Of a stretch of 21,351 bases of DNA, positions 1-7,958 are shown piece after piece. Below the pieces are notes generated by a model. The model made no database searches and was not told where the DNA came from. It saw nothing but the letters and a program-made list of their open reading frames with translations. The position numbers were made by a program, and so were the translations under genes. Every line of letters begins with the position of its first letter. Position 1 is the stretch's first letter. Origin of the DNA: Myxococcales bacterium (GTDB taxonomy: Bacteria; Myxococcota_A; UBA9160; SMWR01); the NCBI GenBank assembly GCA_022572485.1, contig JACZVU010000027.1, forward strand, positions 1-21,351. Reading direction: 5' to 3'.

Positions 1-1
1 C

Positions 2-196
2 AGCGATCTCATGAAGGGGCTTACGATAGAAGGGTCAGGGAAAATAGCCGTCAGCGCGGCCGTGGGCGAATTGATCGGTAAGCAGGCGCTGGAGAAAGGC
101 GTGAAGAAGGTTGTCTTTGACCGCGCCGGATGCCCCTATCACGGACGTGTTAAGGCGGTAGCAGATGCGGCGCGAAAAGCGGGGTTGGAGTTCTAG
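2..196 (+). CDS. rplR: 50S ribosomal protein L18, C-terminal part
   Basis: This is the C-terminal 64 residues of ribosomal protein L18, which binds 5S rRNA in the large-subunit central protuberance. The frame is open from the first bases of the window, so the N-terminal half lies outside it. The tail carries the family-typical run [19 protein letters not shown] followed by the terminal AGLEF, which is the usual L18 ending. The stop codon TAG is followed directly by the ATG of rpsE with no spacer, as expected in a spc operon. The internal ATG at 11 is not the real start, because homology continues upstream of it. Confidence 0.96.
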   Translation, partial: SDLMKGLTIEGSGKIAVSAAVGELIGKQALEKGVKKVVFDRAGCPYHGRVKAVADAARKAGLEF

Positions 197-769
197 ATGG
201 CACAGGATCATAAGCGCGGACCTCGTCGCGAGCGACGAGAGCAGGAATCGGACTTAGTAGAGAACGTAGTGGCGATTAACCGCGTAGCAAAAGTGGTCAA
301 GGGTGGTAGACGGTTCTCATTCAGTGCACTGGTCGCCGTCGGCGATGGCAAAGGAAAAGTCGGCGTAGGTTTCGGGAAGGCAAACGAGGTAGCTGAGGCT
401 ATCCGGAAGGCGGTTGAGGCGGGCAGAAGATCTATGAGACAGATACCGCTTGAGGGTACCACCATTCCCCATGAGACGATCGGCGTTGCCGGTGCTGGAA
501 GGGTTCTTCTCAAACCCGCTAGTATAGGCACGGGAGTGATTGCCGGCGGACCTGTAAGGGCCGTGCTTGAAGCAGCCGGTATCAGAGACCTGCTCACGAA
601 GTGCATCGGCTCTACAAACCCGCGGAATATGGTGCAGGCAACCATTACTGGACTTTACGGCCTGGTAACGGTCGATCAACTGGCCCGTGAACGGGGTACG
701 GATGTTTCGACGATCGGCTATCGGCCGCGCCAAGCGCCGAATTTGACCAATGGTGAGCCAGATGCCTGA
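197..769 (+). CDS. rpsE: 30S ribosomal protein S5
   Basis: Full-length S5 (190 aa), a small-subunit protein at the mRNA entry side that contributes to decoding accuracy. The N-terminal double-stranded-RNA-binding-like domain is clear ([20 protein letters not shown], then [21 protein letters not shown], about residues 20-70). The C-terminal domain follows ([15 protein letters not shown] and [12 protein letters not shown], about residues 117-155). The short arginine-rich N-terminus is ordinary. The start ATG abuts the rplR stop. The 3' end overlaps the start of rpmD by 8 nt, so the two are probably translationally coupled. Confidence 0.97.
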   Translation: MAQDHKRGPRRERREQESDLVENVVAINRVAKVVKGGRRFSFSALVAVGDGKGKVGVGFGKANEVAEAIRKAVEAGRRSMRQIPLEGTTIPHETIGVAGAGRVLLKPASIGTGVIAGGPVRAVLEAAGIRDLLTKCIGSTNPRNMVQATITGLYGLVTVDQLARERGTDVSTIGYRPRQAPNLTNGEPDA

Positions 770-1178
770 AAAGAAGAAGCCTGCGGCCAAAAAGGCTGCC
801 AAGAAAACCGCAAAGAAGGCGGCCAAGACTACAGCTTCAAAGAGTAGTAGGTCCTCGAAGGCTGCCAAGGCGGTAAAGTCTGTTCCGGCCGCTGCGAAGC
901 AGTCGAAAACAGCTGCTACGGCCAGGAAGAAAGCGCCCACCAAGAGTTCAGTCGCCAAGCCAGCGGCGAAGAAGGAGTCTGCACCGGTGGTGGCTGGGAA
1001 ATTGCGTGTGCGGCAGGTGAGATCCGGAATCGGACACTCTTTCACCATGAAACGCACGCTCACCGCACTTGGCCTCAAGCATCATCAGGATGAGGTCGTC
1101 CTGCCCGATAACCAATCGGTGCGTGGGATGTTGCGTCGCGTACACCATCTAGTCGCCGTGACGAATACGGAGAAATAA
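762..1178 (+). CDS. rpmD: 50S ribosomal protein L30 with long Lys/Ala-rich N-terminal tail
   Basis: The C-terminal ~60 residues are an ordinary L30: [22 protein letters not shown], then [29 protein letters not shown], matching the usual 60-aa family length. In front is a tail of about 75 residues made almost only of Lys, Ala, Ser, Thr and Pro, with repeated AAKKA/KKAAK blocks like the C-terminal tails of histone H1 and bacterial H1-like proteins. I prefer the ATG at 762 (MPEKKK), because GGTGAG at 751-756 gives a Shine-Dalgarno five bases upstream. The in-frame ATG at 750 would add four residues. The gene sits in the normal rpmD place between rpsE and rplO, and its TAA overlaps the rplO ATG by one base. 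The role of the tail is unknown; extra rRNA or nucleic-acid binding is an inference from its charge. Confidence 0.93.
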   Translation: MPEKKKPAAKKAAKKTAKKAAKTTASKSSRSSKAAKAVKSVPAAAKQSKTAATARKKAPTKSSVAKPAAKKESAPVVAGKLRVRQVRSGIGHSFTMKRTLTALGLKHHQDEVVLPDNQSVRGMLRRVHHLVAVTNTEK

Positions 1179-1630
1179 TGGCGGAACAAGATCAGCTAGG
1201 ACTTCACAACCTGCCGGCTCCCCCGGGTGCGCGGTCTGTTCGCAAGCGGAAGGGCAGGGGACCAGGTTCCGGCCGGGGTAAGACTGCGGGACGAGGTGAG
1301 AACGGACAGCGATCTCGTTCTGGTGGTGGCGTGCGTCCTGGTTTTGAGGGCGGTCAGATGCCGCTCATCAGGCGGATTCCCAAGCGTGGATTCACGAACC
1401 CTTTCCGAACTCCAAACCAAGTGGTCAACCTCAAGGATCTTGAAAGCCTCGAGGGTGCCGAGGTGACGCCCTTTACGCTCAAGGAGAAGGAACTTGTTTC
1501 CCACAGTGAGAAGCCTGTCAAGATTCTCGGTGTGGGTGACGTGTCAAAGGCGTATACGGTAAGCGGATGCGCAACGTCTGCTGCGGCTCGTACCAAGATC
1601 GAGAAGGCGGGAGGTCAGGTAGAAAGCTAA
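1178..1630 (+). CDS. rplO: 50S ribosomal protein L15
   Basis: L15 (150 aa) is a late-assembly large-subunit protein. The N-terminus has the family's extended Gly/Arg-rich segment (about residues 10-55: LHNLPAPPGARSVRKRKGRG, GSGRGKTAGRGENGQRSRSG), followed by FEGGQMPLIRRIPKRGFTN, which is diagnostic. The C-terminal domain contains VKILGVGDVSKAYTVSG and ends near KIEKAGGQVES. Length is normal. The start overlaps the rpmD stop in a TAATG arrangement, and secY begins 3 nt after its stop. Confidence 0.97.
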   Translation: MAEQDQLGLHNLPAPPGARSVRKRKGRGPGSGRGKTAGRGENGQRSRSGGGVRPGFEGGQMPLIRRIPKRGFTNPFRTPNQVVNLKDLESLEGAEVTPFTLKEKELVSHSEKPVKILGVGDVSKAYTVSGCATSAAARTKIEKAGGQVES

Positions 1631-1633
1631 GGC

Positions 1634-2947
1634 ATGACCGCACCCAAGATTCCCAACCTCTTCGCTGTACCCGAACTAAAAGAGAAGATCCTATTTACGC
1701 TGCTCGTCTTGGTGATTTACAGGTTCGGCGCTCACATAGCGACTCCCGGCGTCAACGTCCAGGTTCTGAGCGATTTCATCAACAATCAGGGAGCTCAGAC
1801 TCTGTTTGGCGTGTACGACATGTTTGTAGGCGGCGGCCTGTCCCGTGCAACAATCCTGGCGCTGGGAATCATGCCCTATATCTCCGCCTCGATCATGTTC
1901 CAGCTTGCCGGGGCGATGTTTCCCTACGTGGAAAAGCTTCAGAAGGAAGAAGAGGGCAGAAAGAAGATCACCCAATGGACTAGGTACGCCACGGTCCTGC
2001 TTTCGCTGGGCCAAGCGTATGCGTTTGCGATCTTCACAGAAAGCCTTGCGGGAGCGGTACTCAATCCGGGAATGGCGTTCCGCTTGACGACCGTGTTGAT
2101 GCTCACGACCGGTGCGATCTTTGTAATGTGGCTCGGTGAGCAGATTACCGAGCGCGGCATCGGGAATGGGATGAGCTTGCTGATATTTTTCTCGATCATG
2201 GAAGGTATGTGGCCGGGAATGTTCCGGACGTTGGATTTCCTCCGAACCGGAGTCATCACACCGGTGAAACTCTTCGTGCTCCTCGGTGTCATGGTTGGAG
2301 TCATAGCCGGAGTGGTTGCGATGACCGTAGCCGCACGAAGGATACCAATACAGATTCCCAGGAAGGTCATGGGGAGGGGCAGAATTAGGGAAGGGCAGAA
2401 GACATTCATCCCGATCAGGATCAATTCGGCCGGGGTGATGCCGATAATCTTTGCTCAGTCGATCATTATCGTTCCTGGTACGATTGCAGCCTTTACCACG
2501 ATACCTTCCTTCCAGGTGTTGGCCGATGTTTTCGCGCCGCAGACTGCCACATATTACGTTACCTACGCGGTAGCGATCATTTTCTTCACGTACTTCTATA
2601 CGTCCATCATATTCAATCCCGTTGACCTAGCGGAAAACTTGAAGAAACAAGGCGGATTCATACCTGGTGTGAAACCGGGAACCGCGACGGCGGATTATAT
2701 CGATGATGTCCTCAGTCGAGTTACGTTACCGGGTTCGATGTTCTTGGCCACCATCGCGCTGTTACCGTTTTTCATCCTGGACGCCTTCAATGTACCATTC
2801 TCCTTTGGAGGTACGGCCCTCCTGATTATCGTTGGTGTGGCGTTAGACACTGTGGTACAGGTGCAGCAGCACTTACACCTGCGCCATTACGACGATTTCA
2901 TGAAAAAGGGGCGTATCAAGTTCCGCGGCCGCCGCCGCCAAATGTAA
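1634..2947 (+). CDS. secY: Protein translocase subunit SecY
   Basis: SecY (437 aa) is the channel-forming subunit of the SecYEG translocon in the cytoplasmic membrane. It has about ten hydrophobic segments, the first near residues 18-36. The plug/TM2 region includes LFGVYDMFVGGGLSRATILA and LGIMPYISASIMFQL (about 57-90). The cytosolic loop RIPIQIPRKVMGRGRIREGQ, the TM7 segment RINSAGVMPIIFAQSI and the loop NPVDLAENLKKQGGFIPGVKPG are all standard. The C-terminus is basic (FRGRRRQM). Length and position after rplO are canonical. Secretion through this channel would serve the exported proteins elsewhere in the window only if both halves belong to one genome. Confidence 0.98.
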   Translation: MTAPKIPNLFAVPELKEKILFTLLVLVIYRFGAHIATPGVNVQVLSDFINNQGAQTLFGVYDMFVGGGLSRATILALGIMPYISASIMFQLAGAMFPYVEKLQKEEEGRKKITQWTRYATVLLSLGQAYAFAIFTESLAGAVLNPGMAFRLTTVLMLTTGAIFVMWLGEQITERGIGNGMSLLIFFSIMEGMWPGMFRTLDFLRTGVITPVKLFVLLGVMVGVIAGVVAMTVAARRIPIQIPRKVMGRGRIREGQKTFIPIRINSAGVMPIIFAQSIIIVPGTIAAFTTIPSFQVLADVFAPQTATYYVTYAVAIIFFTYFYTSIIFNPVDLAENLKKQGGFIPGVKPGTATADYIDDVLSRVTLPGSMFLATIALLPFFILDAFNVPFSFGGTALLIIVGVALDTVVQVQQHLHLRHYDDFMKKGRIKFRGRRRQM

Positions 2948-2985
2948 GTCGGGCGGCTCAGCATCGCCTGGAACTTTCCCAAGAA

Positions 2986-3549
2986 ATGCATATCATACTG
3001 CTTGGTCCACCTGGCTCCGGCAAGGGAACCCAGGGAGACATAATATCCAAGAGTACTGGTAAACCGAGGATATCCACCGGTGATCTTCTCCGAGATGCAG
3101 TGAAGAACTCAACACCCCTTGGACTAGAAGCCCGATCTTTCATGGATGCCGGTGCCCTCGTCCCAGACGAGGTTATTGTGGGCTTGATCGAAGAAGTGCT
3201 CACTTCCGATGAGGCGGCAACCGGGGTGTTGATGGACGGCTTTCCCCGCACCGTTGGGCAGGCGCAAGCTGTGGACAGAGTGCTAGAAAACCGTTCGGGA
3301 GAGATCCAGGCCGCACTCTGTTTCGACGTACCGATAGACGAACTAACTAAACGTCTGCTCGAGCGAGCAGTCGAGCAGAGACGTAGCGACGACAACGAAG
3401 AGTCGATCAGAAGGCGGCTGGCAGTGTATATTGAACAGACCGAGCCGCTGATTTCTTATTATCAGAAGCGAGATGTCCTTAGAAGAATCGATGGGGTCGG
3501 GTCGGTGGGAACGATAGCTCAGCGAGTAAGGAGGGCGCTCGGCTTATGA
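2986..3549 (+). CDS. adk: Adenylate kinase, short-LID form
   Basis: Adenylate kinase interconverts ATP + AMP with 2 ADP in the cytoplasm. The P-loop GPPGSGKGTQ is at residues 7-16. The AMP-binding region has RISTGDLLR, and the conserved DGFPRT follows. The LID is short (LLERAVEQRRSDDNEESIRRRL) and lacks the four-Cys zinc knuckle, so the 187-aa length fits the short-LID class. It lies 38 nt after secY, the usual secY-adk-map order, and its TGA overlaps the map start by four bases. The Shine-Dalgarno is weak. Confidence 0.96.
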   Translation: MHIILLGPPGSGKGTQGDIISKSTGKPRISTGDLLRDAVKNSTPLGLEARSFMDAGALVPDEVIVGLIEEVLTSDEAATGVLMDGFPRTVGQAQAVDRVLENRSGEIQAALCFDVPIDELTKRLLERAVEQRRSDDNEESIRRRLAVYIEQTEPLISYYQKRDVLRRIDGVGSVGTIAQRVRRALGL

Positions 3550-4316
3550 TCATGATAAAGTCGCCGCGCGAAATAGAGACGATGAGTTTTGCGGGTTCGA
3601 TTGTAGCCCGCACGCTAGCGCTCCTAGAATCGAAGACGGTGCCAGGAGTATCGACGGAAGAGCTGGATGGTCTCGCCGAAGATTTTATCCGGAGCCAGGA
3701 TGGGGCTGTTCCGTCCTTCAAGGGCCTGTACGATTTCCCGAAGTCGCTTTGCACATCCATTAACGAGGAAGTTGTGCACGGAATTCCTTCCAGTAAGAGA
3801 GTACTCGAGGACGGAGACATCCTGAGCGTCGATTGTGGCGTGTGCGTCGACGGTCTTCACGCCGATTCGGCTACGACTATTCCAGTCGGAGTAATCGATA
3901 ATGAAACGGCCGATCTTCTCCGAGTCACGCAGGAGGCGCTCCAAGCCGGGATCGAATCAGCCTGTGAGGGCAACCACGTGGGTGACATAGGATCTGCCGT
4001 GCAGAAGGTTGCTGAGGCGGCTGGCTACAGCGTCGTTCGAGAGCTGGTGGGACACGGAATCGGCACGATGTTCCACGAAGAACCGCAGGTACCGAACTTT
4101 GGAACACCGAAAAGAGGCGCGCGCTTGGCGGCCGGAATGACCATTGCGATCGAACCCATGGTGAACGCTGGCAGGCCGGAGATCAGGACTCTCGCTGACA
4201 AGTGGACGGTTGTAACAAAGGATGGTTCTCGATCTGCACACTTCGAACACACCGTCTTGATCCACGCCGAAGGTCCCCAGATCCTGACGACGGCTGAAGC
4301 TGCAGCGCCCGCCTAG
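3546..4316 (+). CDS. map: Methionine aminopeptidase, type I
   Basis: This enzyme removes the initiator methionine from nascent proteins. All dinuclear metal ligands of the family are visible: D96 (SVDCG), D107 (HADSATT), H170 (GHGIGTMFHEEP), E203 (AIEPM) and E234 (HFEHT), plus the active-site H78 (VVHGIP). At 256 aa it is a standard bacterial type Ia protein without an N-terminal zinc finger. The start overlaps the adk stop as ATGA; an alternative ATG lies at 3552. In most genomes infA, rpmJ, rpsM, rpsK, rpsD and rpoA follow. Here the operon stops and an opposing gene fragment ends 24 nt away. Confidence 0.97.
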   Translation: MIMIKSPREIETMSFAGSIVARTLALLESKTVPGVSTEELDGLAEDFIRSQDGAVPSFKGLYDFPKSLCTSINEEVVHGIPSSKRVLEDGDILSVDCGVCVDGLHADSATTIPVGVIDNETADLLRVTQEALQAGIESACEGNHVGDIGSAVQKVAEAAGYSVVRELVGHGIGTMFHEEPQVPNFGTPKRGARLAAGMTIAIEPMVNAGRPEIRTLADKWTVVTKDGSRSAHFEHTVLIHAEGPQILTTAEAAAPA

Positions 4317-4340
4317 GATTGCCCCGGCGGTTCCTCTGAT

Positions 4341-4487
4341 CTAGCTAGATATTCTGTCCTCCAGGACGTAGTCTGGGATCCGTCCAGGAAGACCAATGTC
4401 CTGTGCATCCAGCCCTTCAAGCGCCACCCGAGGTGCAAGTCCCACGATCTCACTGCCTAGAATGCTGGTTCCGGTGCTTGCGGCAGC
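4341..4487 (-). pseudogene. Possible C-terminal tail of glutamate formimidoyltransferase
   Basis: This is a stretch of about 48 codons ending at a TAG 24 nt from the map stop, so it is convergent with map. The translation contains TSILGSEIVGLAPRVALEGL and ends with PDYVLEDRISS. The SEIVGL core and the closing VLEDRI resemble the end of the formiminotransferase domain, where GSE(I/V)VGLVP is followed by a terminal VLE.RL-type sequence. The rest of that enzyme is absent: upstream DNA encodes a flavoprotein in another frame. Its base composition matches the ribosomal side. It may be the true 3' end of a gene cut by the junction. The family call rests on a short motif remembered from the family and is only moderately secure. 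Confidence 0.4.
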
Positions 4488-4505
4488 GCAAAGTAATCGC
4501 CCTTG
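4455..4505. other. Junction between two compositionally different segments
   Basis: Within this interval the - strand coding sequence changes from a flavoprotein (cut after GDYFALPQAPEPAF) to a different protein tail in another frame. To the left, third codon positions are mixed and GC is roughly fifty-odd percent. To the right, codons are strongly GC-ending. The exact breakpoint cannot be placed closer without homologues. No insertion sequence, tRNA or long repeat is visible here. Confidence 0.55.
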
Positions 4506-5197
4506 CACGGCCGGAGGCGATAACCGCAGGCGTCGACATCGAAACCCGCGCGCTCCGCCAACGTATCGCCCCCGAGCCCCGCCGCGTTGACCACGGCCGC
4601 GCATTCGATCTCGGTCAGCGCTCCGGTCTCATCGCGCACGCGGATCCGGTACCCCGATGAAACACGCTCGATCGCGATCACTTCCACACACAGCGCGAGC
4701 ACCGCGCCAAACGACTCCGCTTCCGCAAGAAACGAGAGGCCGAGGGCGTGGGCGTCCAGGATTCCAGTCTCTGGTGAAACGAGTGCCGCTTCGCAACGGA
4801 CGTCGGGCTCCCTTCGATTCACTTCTTCACGCCCGATGATTTCGAGGCCCGTGACACCGTTGGCGATACCCCGCTCGCGGAGAGCCTCCAGCGCGCCGAC
4901 CTCTGAAGCCTCCGTTGCGACGATGAGCTTCCCGATGTTTCGGTGGGGAATATTTCGCTCCGCGCAGCGCGCGTAGAGCATCTTCCGGCCCGCGACGCAG
5001 AGCGTCGCTTTGAGTGAGCCCGGCGGGTAGTAGATACCGGCGTGGATCACCTCGCTGTTGCGGGCACTGGTCTCCTGCGCGATCGCCGGGTTGCGCTCGA
5101 TGACGATCACGGAACGTCCGCAGCGAGCCAACGCCGCTGCCGTCGCAAGGCCGACCACCCCAGCACCGATGACAACGACATCGGAATCCGTCGACAC
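4457..5197 (-). pseudogene. L-2-hydroxyglutarate oxidase-like FAD oxidoreductase, truncated at C-terminus
   Basis: The 246 codons encode the N-terminal part of a DAO-fold flavoprotein. The FAD dinucleotide motif is VVVIGAGVVGLATA (residues 7-20), followed by the acidic strand end IVIERN and the subgroup signature ETSARNSEVIHAGIYYPPGS (42-61), typical of L-2-hydroxyglutarate dehydrogenase/LhgO-like enzymes. The conserved NAAGL (about 209-213) and CKGDYFAL near the end are present. Family members are about 370-400 aa, so roughly 120 C-terminal residues, including part of the substrate domain and the second FAD contact, are missing. The start is GTG at 5197 with a weak Shine-Dalgarno. It lies 41 nt downstream of the PfkB gene on the same strand. 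As it stands the product is unlikely to work. Confidence 0.8.
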
Positions 5198-5238
5198 GGG
5201 CGGCGCTCAGCCGGAGCCCGGATCGCCGCGCACTCCTC

Positions 5239-6174
5239 TCACAGGCGGCTGCCGAATTCGCGCTCGTAGCGGGCCTGGAATTCGTTGAGGTCGAACACGA
5301 GATTCTGGGTTCCCTCGACCTCCACCTGGTACGAGCCGAGCAGGCTTCCCATCCGGCCCGCGATCTCGAAGGAGAGGCCACGCGCGCGCCCGGCCATCAG
5401 GCCCGCCCGGTAGGCGTCACCACAGCCGGTCGGATCGACGACCTTCGAGGCTGACACCGGAGGGATCTCGATTCTCTCGCTTCCGGTGTAGATCACCGAC
5501 CCTTTCACCCCTCGGGTAATGACGACGGCATCGCAGCGCGAAAAGAGTTCGTCCTTGCTGCAACCGGTCTTCTCCAACGTGAGCGACCATTCGTAATCAT
5601 TCACGATATAAAGAGCGGATCCGTCGATCAGCTCGAGGAGCTCGCCGCGATCTAAAATCGGCAATCCGTGACTCGGGTCAATGTAGGTGGAGATGCCGCG
5701 TTCTTTCAATTTTTGCCCGTGCTCGATCATCGCCTGCTTGCCGTTCGCGGTAACGATCGCAAACGAAACTTCTTCATGGACATCTTCGACCCGCGCCTCG
5801 TGGGCGCGCGCCATCGCACCCTCGTAGAATGCCCAGATCTGGCTGTGGTCGAGATCCGTGGTCACAAAACCCTGAGCGGTGCGCACGTCGTCGAAGATTC
5901 GGATCCCGTCGCGGCGGATGCCGTGACGATCCAACCAATCCGCGTACGAACCGAAATCACTGCCCGCCGTCGCGAGAATCAGCGGGTCTTCGCCGAGCAT
6001 CTTCAAACAAAAAGCGATGTTCCCCGCTGTGCCACCGAAATGCGTCTTCAGGCTCGTGATGTTGAACGAGACATTCAAGGTGTGAATCTTGTCAGGGAGA
6101 ATGTGGTCCTTGAAGCGGTCCGGGAAGACCATGATGTGATCGAGCGCAATGGCTCCGGACACGAGAATCGGCAT
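5239..6174 (-). CDS. PfkB-family carbohydrate/nucleoside kinase
   Basis: A 311-aa ribokinase-fold kinase. N-terminal ILVSGAIALDHIM and the substrate-side glycines FGGTAGNIAF (about residues 47-56) are followed by the C-terminal signature DPTGCGDAYRAG (247-258), with D253 as the predicted catalytic base. The alternating pattern fits adenosine-kinase/sugar-kinase members of PfkB. The substrate cannot be told from sequence; nucleoside or sugar are both possible. I chose the ATG at 6174 because GGAGG lies four bases upstream, and the 27 extra residues of the longer frame look non-coding. It is divergent from metF, with 73 nt between starts. The truncated flavoprotein gene follows on the same strand. 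Confidence 0.88.
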   Translation of the reverse strand: MPILVSGAIALDHIMVFPDRFKDHILPDKIHTLNVSFNITSLKTHFGGTAGNIAFCLKMLGEDPLILATAGSDFGSYADWLDRHGIRRDGIRIFDDVRTAQGFVTTDLDHSQIWAFYEGAMARAHEARVEDVHEEVSFAIVTANGKQAMIEHGQKLKERGISTYIDPSHGLPILDRGELLELIDGSALYIVNDYEWSLTLEKTGCSKDELFSRCDAVVITRGVKGSVIYTGSERIEIPPVSASKVVDPTGCGDAYRAGLMAGRARGLSFEIAGRMGSLLGSYQVEVEGTQNLVFDLNEFQARYEREFGSRL

Positions 6175-6247
6175 GTTTCCTCCAGAGCGCGCAGTCTTGC
6201 GGCCCTCGCGCCGAGCGTCAATGCCAACAGCTGTTAGAATTCCGATC
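6175..6247. promoter_or_regulatory. Divergent intergenic region between pfkB-type kinase and metF
   Basis: This 73-nt gap separates two divergent start codons, so it must hold at least part of both promoters unless these lie inside the genes. A strong GGAGG ribosome site serves the kinase. For metF no Shine-Dalgarno is seen. A TAGAAT (6235-6240) resembling a -10 box lies only seven bases before the ATG, so a leaderless or nearly leaderless metF transcript is possible. No convincing -35 element was found. Confidence 0.3.
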
Positions 6248-7105
6248 ATGCACATCAGCGAGATCTACCGCCGCCGCCGCCGGGTTTTTTCGTTCGAGTT
6301 CTTCCCCCCAAAGACAGAAGAGGGCTTCCGATCGCTCTACCGCACGATCGAGAAGCTCCAGAGCCGAAGCCCGGATTTCGTGTCCGTGACCTGGGGGGCG
6401 GGCGGCTCGACGCGGCGCAAGACCGTCGAACTCGTGATCCAGATCCAACGCAGGCTCGGCATCACGGCGGTGGCGCATCTGAGCTGCATCCACTCGACGC
6501 GTGAACAACTCGCCGAAACACTGGACGAGCTCGAGGCCGGTAACATCGAGAACGTTCTCGCGCTGGGCGGCGACCGCCCGCCCGGTTACCAACCGCCGCC
6601 GGACGCGTTCACCTACGCGAACGAGCTGTCGAGCTTCATCGGCTCGCACTGGAACTTCGACATCGGCGGCGCCTGCTACCCGGAGACACACCCGCTCGCG
6701 CCGAGCCCCGAGGCCGACCTCGAGAACCTCGTCCGCAAGGCCAACACTGGCATAAAAGTCCTGATCACCCAACTTTTCTTCGACAACGGCTGCTACTTCG
6801 AGTTCGTCGAGCGGGCTCGTGCGGCGGGCATCGAGCAGCCAATCGTGCCCGGCATCATGCCGATCGTCAGCGCCGCCAACTTCGAGCGCATTACCGCGAT
6901 GTGCGGAGCGCGGGTTCCGCCGAAACTGGCGGCCCAGCTGCGCGAGGTGGCGGACGACGACGCGGAAACGATGGAAGTCGGCGTCGAGTGGGCGATGCAG
7001 CAATGCGGCGACCTCCTCAGCCGCGGCGCTCCGGGTATCCACTTCTACACGATGAACAAATCACCCGCGACGCGGCGCATCTTCGAGTCGCTGTTGAACC
7101 GATGA
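6248..7105 (+). CDS. metF: Methylenetetrahydrofolate reductase
   Basis: MetF reduces 5,10-methylene-THF to 5-methyl-THF with an FAD cofactor, feeding methionine synthesis. The 285-aa protein starts MHISEIYRRRRR and has FSFEFFPPKTEEG (residues 14-26), with E17 at the position of the catalytic glutamate. It then has VSVTWGAGGSTR, VAHLSCIH, and the FAD-contact region NVLALGGDRP. FDIGGACYPETHPLAPS, KVLITQLFFDN, PIVPGIMPI and the closing APGIHFYTMNKSPAT are diagnostic. The longer frame from 6149 overlaps the divergent kinase start and adds no homology, so the ATG at 6248 is used. Its stop overlaps the purN ATG (ATGA), indicating a two-gene one-carbon operon. Confidence 0.95.
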   Translation: MHISEIYRRRRRVFSFEFFPPKTEEGFRSLYRTIEKLQSRSPDFVSVTWGAGGSTRRKTVELVIQIQRRLGITAVAHLSCIHSTREQLAETLDELEAGNIENVLALGGDRPPGYQPPPDAFTYANELSSFIGSHWNFDIGGACYPETHPLAPSPEADLENLVRKANTGIKVLITQLFFDNGCYFEFVERARAAGIEQPIVPGIMPIVSAANFERITAMCGARVPPKLAAQLREVADDDAETMEVGVEWAMQQCGDLLSRGAPGIHFYTMNKSPATRRIFESLLNR

Positions 7106-7737
7106 CGACGCCTGACGCCCTGCGCGTGGCGGTGTTGCTCTCCGGCGAGGGAACGAGTCTCGAAAACCTCTTTGAGCGGATCGAATCCGGCGCGCTCGAC
7201 GCACAGATCGTCGCGGTGATCAGCTCGAAGGAGAACGCGGGGGGGCTCGAACGCGCGCGGCGGCGCGGCGTTCCCGCGCTCGCGGTGCCCCGCAAGCAGT
7301 ACCCGGACCCGGGCGACTTCAACGACGCGATCCACGCGGAGCTCGACCGGCACGAAGTCGACCTGGTGGCCTGCCTCGGTTTCCTCTCCCCATTCGAAAC
7401 CCGCGGCAAGTTCGACGGGCGAGCGATCAACGTGCACCCAGCGCTGATCCCGGCGTTCTGCGGCAAGGGCTACTACGGCCAGCGCGTCCACGAGGCCGTT
7501 CTCGCATCGGGCACGACCGTAACGGGCGCGACCGTCCACTTCATCGACGAAGCGTACGACTGCGGGCCGATCATCTTGCAGGAAGAGGTCGCGGTGCGCG
7601 CCGGCGACACGCCCGCGAGTCTCGCGAAGCGAGTCCATATAACAGAACGGCGTTTGGTTCCCGAAGCGATCCAGCTCTTCGCAAACGGCCGACTCGCCAT
7701 TGAAGATCGACAAGTCCGGATCCTAGACCCCTCCTAG
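7102..7737 (+). CDS. purN: Phosphoribosylglycinamide formyltransferase
   Basis: PurN transfers the formyl group of 10-formyl-THF to glycinamide ribonucleotide in purine synthesis. The 211-aa product has the opening VAVLLSGEGTSLENL (phosphate loop), then CLGFLSPF and the catalytic pair N110 and H112 in INVHPALIPAF. D153 in DEAYDCGPI corresponds to the third catalytic residue. Usual family members read SG.GSN in the first motif; here it is SGEGTSL, a mild variation. LSPFETRGKFDGR replaces the commoner LS..F.....G, also within the family's range. The start overlaps the metF stop by four bases. The 220 nt after the gene hold no gene; a six-base GGGCGA/TCGCCC stem at 7772-7798 is too weak to call a terminator. 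Confidence 0.92.
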   Translation: MTTPDALRVAVLLSGEGTSLENLFERIESGALDAQIVAVISSKENAGGLERARRRGVPALAVPRKQYPDPGDFNDAIHAELDRHEVDLVACLGFLSPFETRGKFDGRAINVHPALIPAFCGKGYYGQRVHEAVLASGTTVTGATVHFIDEAYDCGPIILQEEVAVRAGDTPASLAKRVHITERRLVPEAIQLFANGRLAIEDRQVRILDPS

Positions 7738-7958
7738 AAGTTGCGACTCCCGATCCGGTCATTGCGGTCGAGGGCGAATCGTTTTCGAGCAATCGCCCGT
7801 CGAGACCTCCTCTCATCGATAGGCAGGTAAGCGGCAGCATTGCACCCTCGGGGAGCGGACCTTCGCGACCGTACGGCTGCGGTTGCGCGAAACTCCGTCA
7901 CCTTTCGGCGCCGCCGAGCACACACAGAGAGTATCGTGCAAGACCCGAGGAGAGCAGC

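Noticed and set aside
750..761. Earlier ATG for rpmD at 750
   Set aside because: The ATG at 762 has a GGTGAG ribosome site at the right spacing; the earlier one has none.
317..1078. Long - strand open frame opposite rpsE/rpmD
   Set aside because: It is a shadow of well-conserved ribosomal genes; the translation has no domain signature and no ribosome site decides for it.
4339..4350. 12-bp palindrome ATCTAGCTAGAT after map as a terminator
   Set aside because: No loop, no T tract and weak A/T-rich pairing; it simply overlaps the stop codon of the opposing fragment.
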